Shown here: in pieces, positions 61,323 to 64,000 of the stretch
Layout of the letters: each line of letters starts with the position of its first letter
Numbering within the stretch: the stretch's first letter is position 1
Assembly (NCBI RefSeq): GCF_023638035.1
Contig: NZ_JAKRVX010000005.1
Coordinates: forward strand, 99,189 to 163,188
Source of the DNA: Natronocalculus amylovorans
GTDB taxonomy: Archaea; Halobacteriota; Halobacteria; Halobacteriales; Haloferacaceae
Direction of reading: 5' to 3'
DNA length: 64,000 nt
Program-made: the position numbers and the translations under genes
The notes under the pieces: generated by a model
What the model was told of the DNA's origin: nothing
What the model saw: only the letters and a program-made list of their open reading frames with translations
The model's database searches: none

Positions 61323-61340
61323 ACAAAGTCAAGGAGAAAG

Positions 61341-61360
61341 CCCACGACTTTAGTCGTGGG
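61341..61360. repeat. perfect hairpin
   Basis: cccacgac, loop ttta, gtcgtggg. It shares its stem with 404-427 and lies 18 bases after the 99-bp repeat. Confidence 0.6.
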
Positions 61361-61412
61361 TGGATGTCAAGGGCATCAACCATATAACAGCTAACCACCT
61401 GTATTATTCATC

Positions 61413-62165
61413 GTGAACACACAGGATCGTAGGACAAACGGTGTTGTACTAATCACTGGAGCGAGTTCTGGTATCGGTGCCGAAACAGCTCGTCGGTTTG
61501 CAGGCTCCGGTATGGATGTTGTACTCGCTGCACGCAATGAGGGATCGCTAGCAGCTGTTGCAAAAGAGTGCGAGGCCTCGGGTGTCGATACACTAACCGT
61601 CCCAACAGATGTGACAGATCATGAAGCTGTGGATGCTCTCATCGATGCAACACTCGAACGGTTCGGTCAGCTTGACACTGCAGTGGTGAATGCCGGCATC
61701 GGAGAAACTCGCGACGTGCCAATTTCGGATCTGCCGATCGAACAATTTGAACGTGTAACGGAGACAAACGTCAACGGTGCATATTATACCACCCAGTCAG
61801 TGCTTCCAGCATTACGTGAAACAGGTGGATCGATCGTATTTGTTGGTAGTTATAAAGGAAAGTATCCCAGTACCTCGACACCAGTGTATGCTGCGTCGAA
61901 GTGGTGGCTTCGTGGATTTGCGCTCAGCGTTGCCGGACAGGTGGGGCCTGACGGTGTCGGTGTCACACTCGTTAACCCATCCGGTGTCACCACACAGTTC
62001 GGTTCGGAATATCGTGAACACGTGAATGAAGTTGCCCTTGATAGCGCGACTACCTTGGATGCATCCGATGTCGCCGATGCGATCGTCTACGCCGCAGACC
62101 AAGATCCTCCAGCGACAGTCACAGAACTCGACCTGAATCGCCGTGATATCTTCGATCGATTCTGA
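61413..62165 (+). CDS. short-chain dehydrogenase/reductase
   Basis: 250 residues, classical SDR size. The cofactor motif is LITGASSGIGAETARR (about 13-28), the NAG motif is VVNAGIGET, the catalytic Ser lies in IVFVGSYKG, and the Tyr-x-x-x-Lys is YAASKWWL. GTG start at 61413. Reaction: NAD(P)-dependent oxidation or reduction of an alcohol or ketone, substrate unknown. It resembles general 3-oxoacyl reductase-like SDRs. It is single and chromosomal in character. Confidence 0.9.
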   Translation: MNTQDRRTNGVVLITGASSGIGAETARRFAGSGMDVVLAARNEGSLAAVAKECEASGVDTLTVPTDVTDHEAVDALIDATLERFGQLDTAVVNAGIGETRDVPISDLPIEQFERVTETNVNGAYYTTQSVLPALRETGGSIVFVGSYKGKYPSTSTPVYAASKWWLRGFALSVAGQVGPDGVGVTLVNPSGVTTQFGSEYREHVNEVALDSATTLDASDVADAIVYAADQDPPATVTELDLNRRDIFDRF

Positions 62166-62204
62166 TACGGCGCTAAAATTATCTCCTGAGTGTTGGACTC
62201 CTCC

Positions 62205-62220
62205 CACCCGTAAGCGGGTG
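62205..62220. repeat. short hairpin
   Basis: cacccg / cgggtg around taag, preceded by ctcctcc. This matches the texture of TnpB-element right ends. It could instead act as a terminator for the SDR gene. Confidence 0.4.
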
Positions 62221-62282
62221 AGCTTCTGCCTTGTTAGTTAAGTCGATCTTTCAGTGTCGTGATAATCTGATCTGCTGTGCTA

Positions 62283-63091
62283 CTAGTGATGATGACCGAG
62301 TGTCTGTTGTTTGACTCGTGAGCCGTCGCTGGACCCATTCCCGTCTATTTCAAGCGCATAGAGACTGTTGTCATAGCTACCAACGTAGAGTGTCCCGTCA
62401 ACAACAGTTGGTGATGACTGGACGTGATTTCCAGTCTCAAACCGCCACACCTCGGTGCCATCGGTATACCCTCAATGGCGTAAAGATGACTGTCGTCGCT
62501 TCCGATGTAGACGGTCCCGTCAGCGATCGTTGGTGAAGAATAAATATCTCCTTCGGTCTCAAACACCCACTCTTCGGTTCCAGTTTCGCTATCAAATGCG
62601 TAGACAGATCCGCCCTTACTCCCGATGTAGACCCTCTCATCGAAGACAGTGGGCGACGACCAGATCTCGTCTCCAGTTGCAGCCTGCCACTGTTCAGTTC
62701 CGTCGGTCGCTGCGAGCGCATAGAGGTTAGTGTCGTAACTCCCGATATAGACGGCCCCGTTGACAACCGTCGGCGAGGAGTAGACATCGCTTCCGGTTTC
62801 GGTAGCCCACTGCTCAGATCCATCTGCAGCGTTGATCGTGTAGACTGTCCCGTCTGTACTTCCAATATAGACGACTCCACTGACAACAGCTGGTGACGAC
62901 ACAACAGCTCCATCAGTTTCAAATTGCCACTGTTTGGATCCATCGGCCTTTGAGAGCGCATAGACTGTCCCATCCGTGCTTCCAACATAGACGAGTTCGT
63001 CGGAGACTGTCGGTGATGATGTCACCTGATTGCCGGTCATAAACTGCCACTCGTCGGAGGCACCTGTGTTTGTCTCAATTGTGTGAACCAC
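62283..63091 (-). pseudogene. PQQ-like beta-propeller protein, truncated and frameshifted
   Basis: At least six propeller blades repeat as SSPTV...VYIGS.DGTVYAL...DG..QW. The N-terminus (signal or first blades) is missing because the TnpB element abuts at 63091. A frameshift near 62460 breaks the last blade: one frame reads to EGIPMAPR, the other resumes with VWRFETGNHVQSSPTVVDG to a TAG at 62283. Intact relatives are cell-surface or periplasm-side proteins. Not functional as is. Confidence 0.75.
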
Positions 63092-63111
63092 CTCGGGGTC
63101 AAGCCCCGAGG
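63091..63111. repeat. perfect hairpin at the right end of the TnpB element
   Basis: cctcgggg, loop tcaag, ccccgagg. It overlaps the 3-prime end of tnpB, which is the normal location of the right-end structure of IS1341-type elements. Confidence 0.7.
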
Positions 63112-64000
63112 CTTCCCGTTTCCACGACGCGCTTTGCAGACACCGAATGAGTGTCCGTAGGGAGCGCAGTCTCCACAGGCGTTGATTCGGGCCATCCCAG
63201 CCCTACTTCAGAAAAGCCTCTCTGCAAGACGTTCAACGAAGCGTTCGCGTCCCGGTCGCACTCGAACCCACAACTTGGGCATGCGTGTTCCCGGACCCAG
63301 ATAGGTTTCACCGTCTCCACACCACACGACGCACACTCTTTGGTCGTTCCTCGGGCCTCTACTTGGACAACGTGTGTACCGTACAAGTCGCCTTTGTATT
63401 CGAGGAGCGTGATGAACTGACGCCACGCCGCATTCTGTTTGTTGTGAGCGTTGCCCTCACCCTGAAGCATACTCTGAACGTGCAGGTCTTCTACGAACAC
63501 GGCGTCGTACTCTTTGACGAGCCACGTTGTGAGTTTGTGCTGGTAGTCTAGCACCTGCCGACGAATACGACGCTTGGCTTTGGCGACTTTCAGGCGTTGT
63601 TTCTCGTAGTTGTTCGAACCTTTCTGCTTTCGCGAGAGTTTGCGTTGCTCTCGTCGGACTCGTTCGTAGTCGTCTTCAAGATCGAGCCAGTCCACAGTCT
63701 TCCCATCCGACGTGTGGATGTAATTCAGGATGCCGAGGTCGATTCCGATGCTGTTGCTCGTATCGATCGAGTCCACATCGGGTTTCTCAGGCAAGTCAGT
63801 GTCATCAGTTTCGAGTCCAAAGGAGACGAACCATTCGCCAGTTGTTTCCTTCTTGATGGTGACTTCCTTAATCTCGGCGTGGTCAGGGATTTCGCGGTGG
63901 TAGCGAATCTGCACATCTCCTACTTTGGAGAGTTCTAACGTTGCATGTCGGCCACTCGTGTTTTTGAGTTCGAAGCCGGATTGCGAATACGTCATACTCT
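63099..64000 (-). CDS. tnpB: TnpB, RNA-guided nuclease of an IS1341-type element (partial)
   Basis: About 298 residues are seen from an internal Met; the frame continues past the window end, so the N-terminus is missing here. RuvC I is SIGIDLGILNYI (Asp), RuvC II is FVEDLHVQSM (Glu), the zinc ribbon is CASCG...CPSCG, and RuvC III is DRDANASLNVL (Asp). All catalytic residues are present. TnpB proteins cut DNA guided by RNA transcribed from the element's right end. The right-end hairpin lies at 63091-63111. It has truncated the PQQ gene. Confidence 0.9.
   Translation of the reverse strand, partial: SMTYSQSGFELKNTSGRHATLELSKVGDVQIRYHREIPDHAEIKEVTIKKETTGEWFVSFGLETDDTDLPEKPDVDSIDTSNSIGIDLGILNYIHTSDGKTVDWLDLEDDYERVRREQRKLSRKQKGSNNYEKQRLKVAKAKRRIRRQVLDYQHKLTTWLVKEYDAVFVEDLHVQSMLQGEGNAHNKQNAAWRQFITLLEYKGDLYGTHVVQVEARGTTKECASCGVETVKPIWVREHACPSCGFECDRDANASLNVLQRGFSEVGLGWPESTPVETALPTDTHSVSAKRVVETGSLGA

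Overview
The window is haloarchaeal DNA. Its proteins are strongly acidic, promoters are TATA-like with short or absent leaders, signal-transduction and toxin families are of haloarchaeal type, and palindrome-ended IS200/IS605-type and IS6-type elements are common. Base composition is low for a haloarchaeon and GATC/CGATCG is frequent. This resembles a Haloquadratum-like genome, but the genus is an inference. Almost the whole window is accessory: a large defence island embedded in toxin-antitoxin modules, decayed genes and small transposable elements, with few ordinary metabolic genes, all near the right end.

Layout. 1-5.4 kb: gene fragments, a minimal nucleotidyltransferase remnant, two PIN toxin/antitoxin pairs and hicBA. 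5.7-12.0 kb (minus): a coiled-coil protein, an HNH nuclease and a compact operon of a DEDD exonuclease, a Cas5-like RAMP, a conserved unknown, a Cas7-like RAMP and a Cys-rich protein. This matches the haloarchaeal RAMP (HRAMP) locus, a derived class 1 CRISPR-Cas relative without array or adaptation genes. 12.7-15.6 kb (minus): type IV restriction mcrBC with an EVE domain fused to McrB. 15.7-30.7 kb (plus): two versions of a three-gene set (winged-helix protein, about 975-residue P-loop ATPase with Cys motif, coiled-coil protein) flanking a 1574-residue DEAH helicase and an unknown protein. These resemble the restriction half (DpdG, DpdH, DpdJ) of the 7-deazaguanine DNA-modification island.

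31.5-42.5 kb holds a GIY-YIG nuclease, an XPB-like helicase and a divergent small protein sharing its C-terminal domains, a DUF6884 protein, two DpdA-like guanine transglycosylases, a GHKL ATPase and a PD-(D/E)XK protein. The second transglycosylase is fused to a domain with the PCSxxKPYSxSxxH signature of archaeosine synthase ArcS. IS6-type solo ends lie at 30.73 and 42.63 kb, so this block may have been assembled by IS6-type recombination. Inference: the host's archaeosine pathway supplies preQ0, the two DpdA proteins place it in DNA, the ArcS-like and DUF6884 partners tailor it, and the helicases, ATPases and nucleases form the restriction arm.

43-52 kb: a zinc-finger protein, a DUF2075 helicase with nuclease domain, TumE-like and VapBC modules, and remnants including a decayed second copy of the coiled-coil gene near HRAMP. 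52.2-55.2 kb: a formamidase/acetamidase followed by a divergent group II chaperonin that lacks a canonical catalytic Asp and has a His/Cys-rich tail. 55.6-64 kb: an IS6-type element broken by a 53-bp palindromic insert, a second TumE-like pair, a sensor histidine kinase, further toxin-antitoxin genes and fragments, a short-chain dehydrogenase, a beta-propeller pseudogene and a TnpB gene cut by the window end. No tRNA, rRNA or CRISPR array was recognised. All assignments are by eye from motifs; no database search was run.
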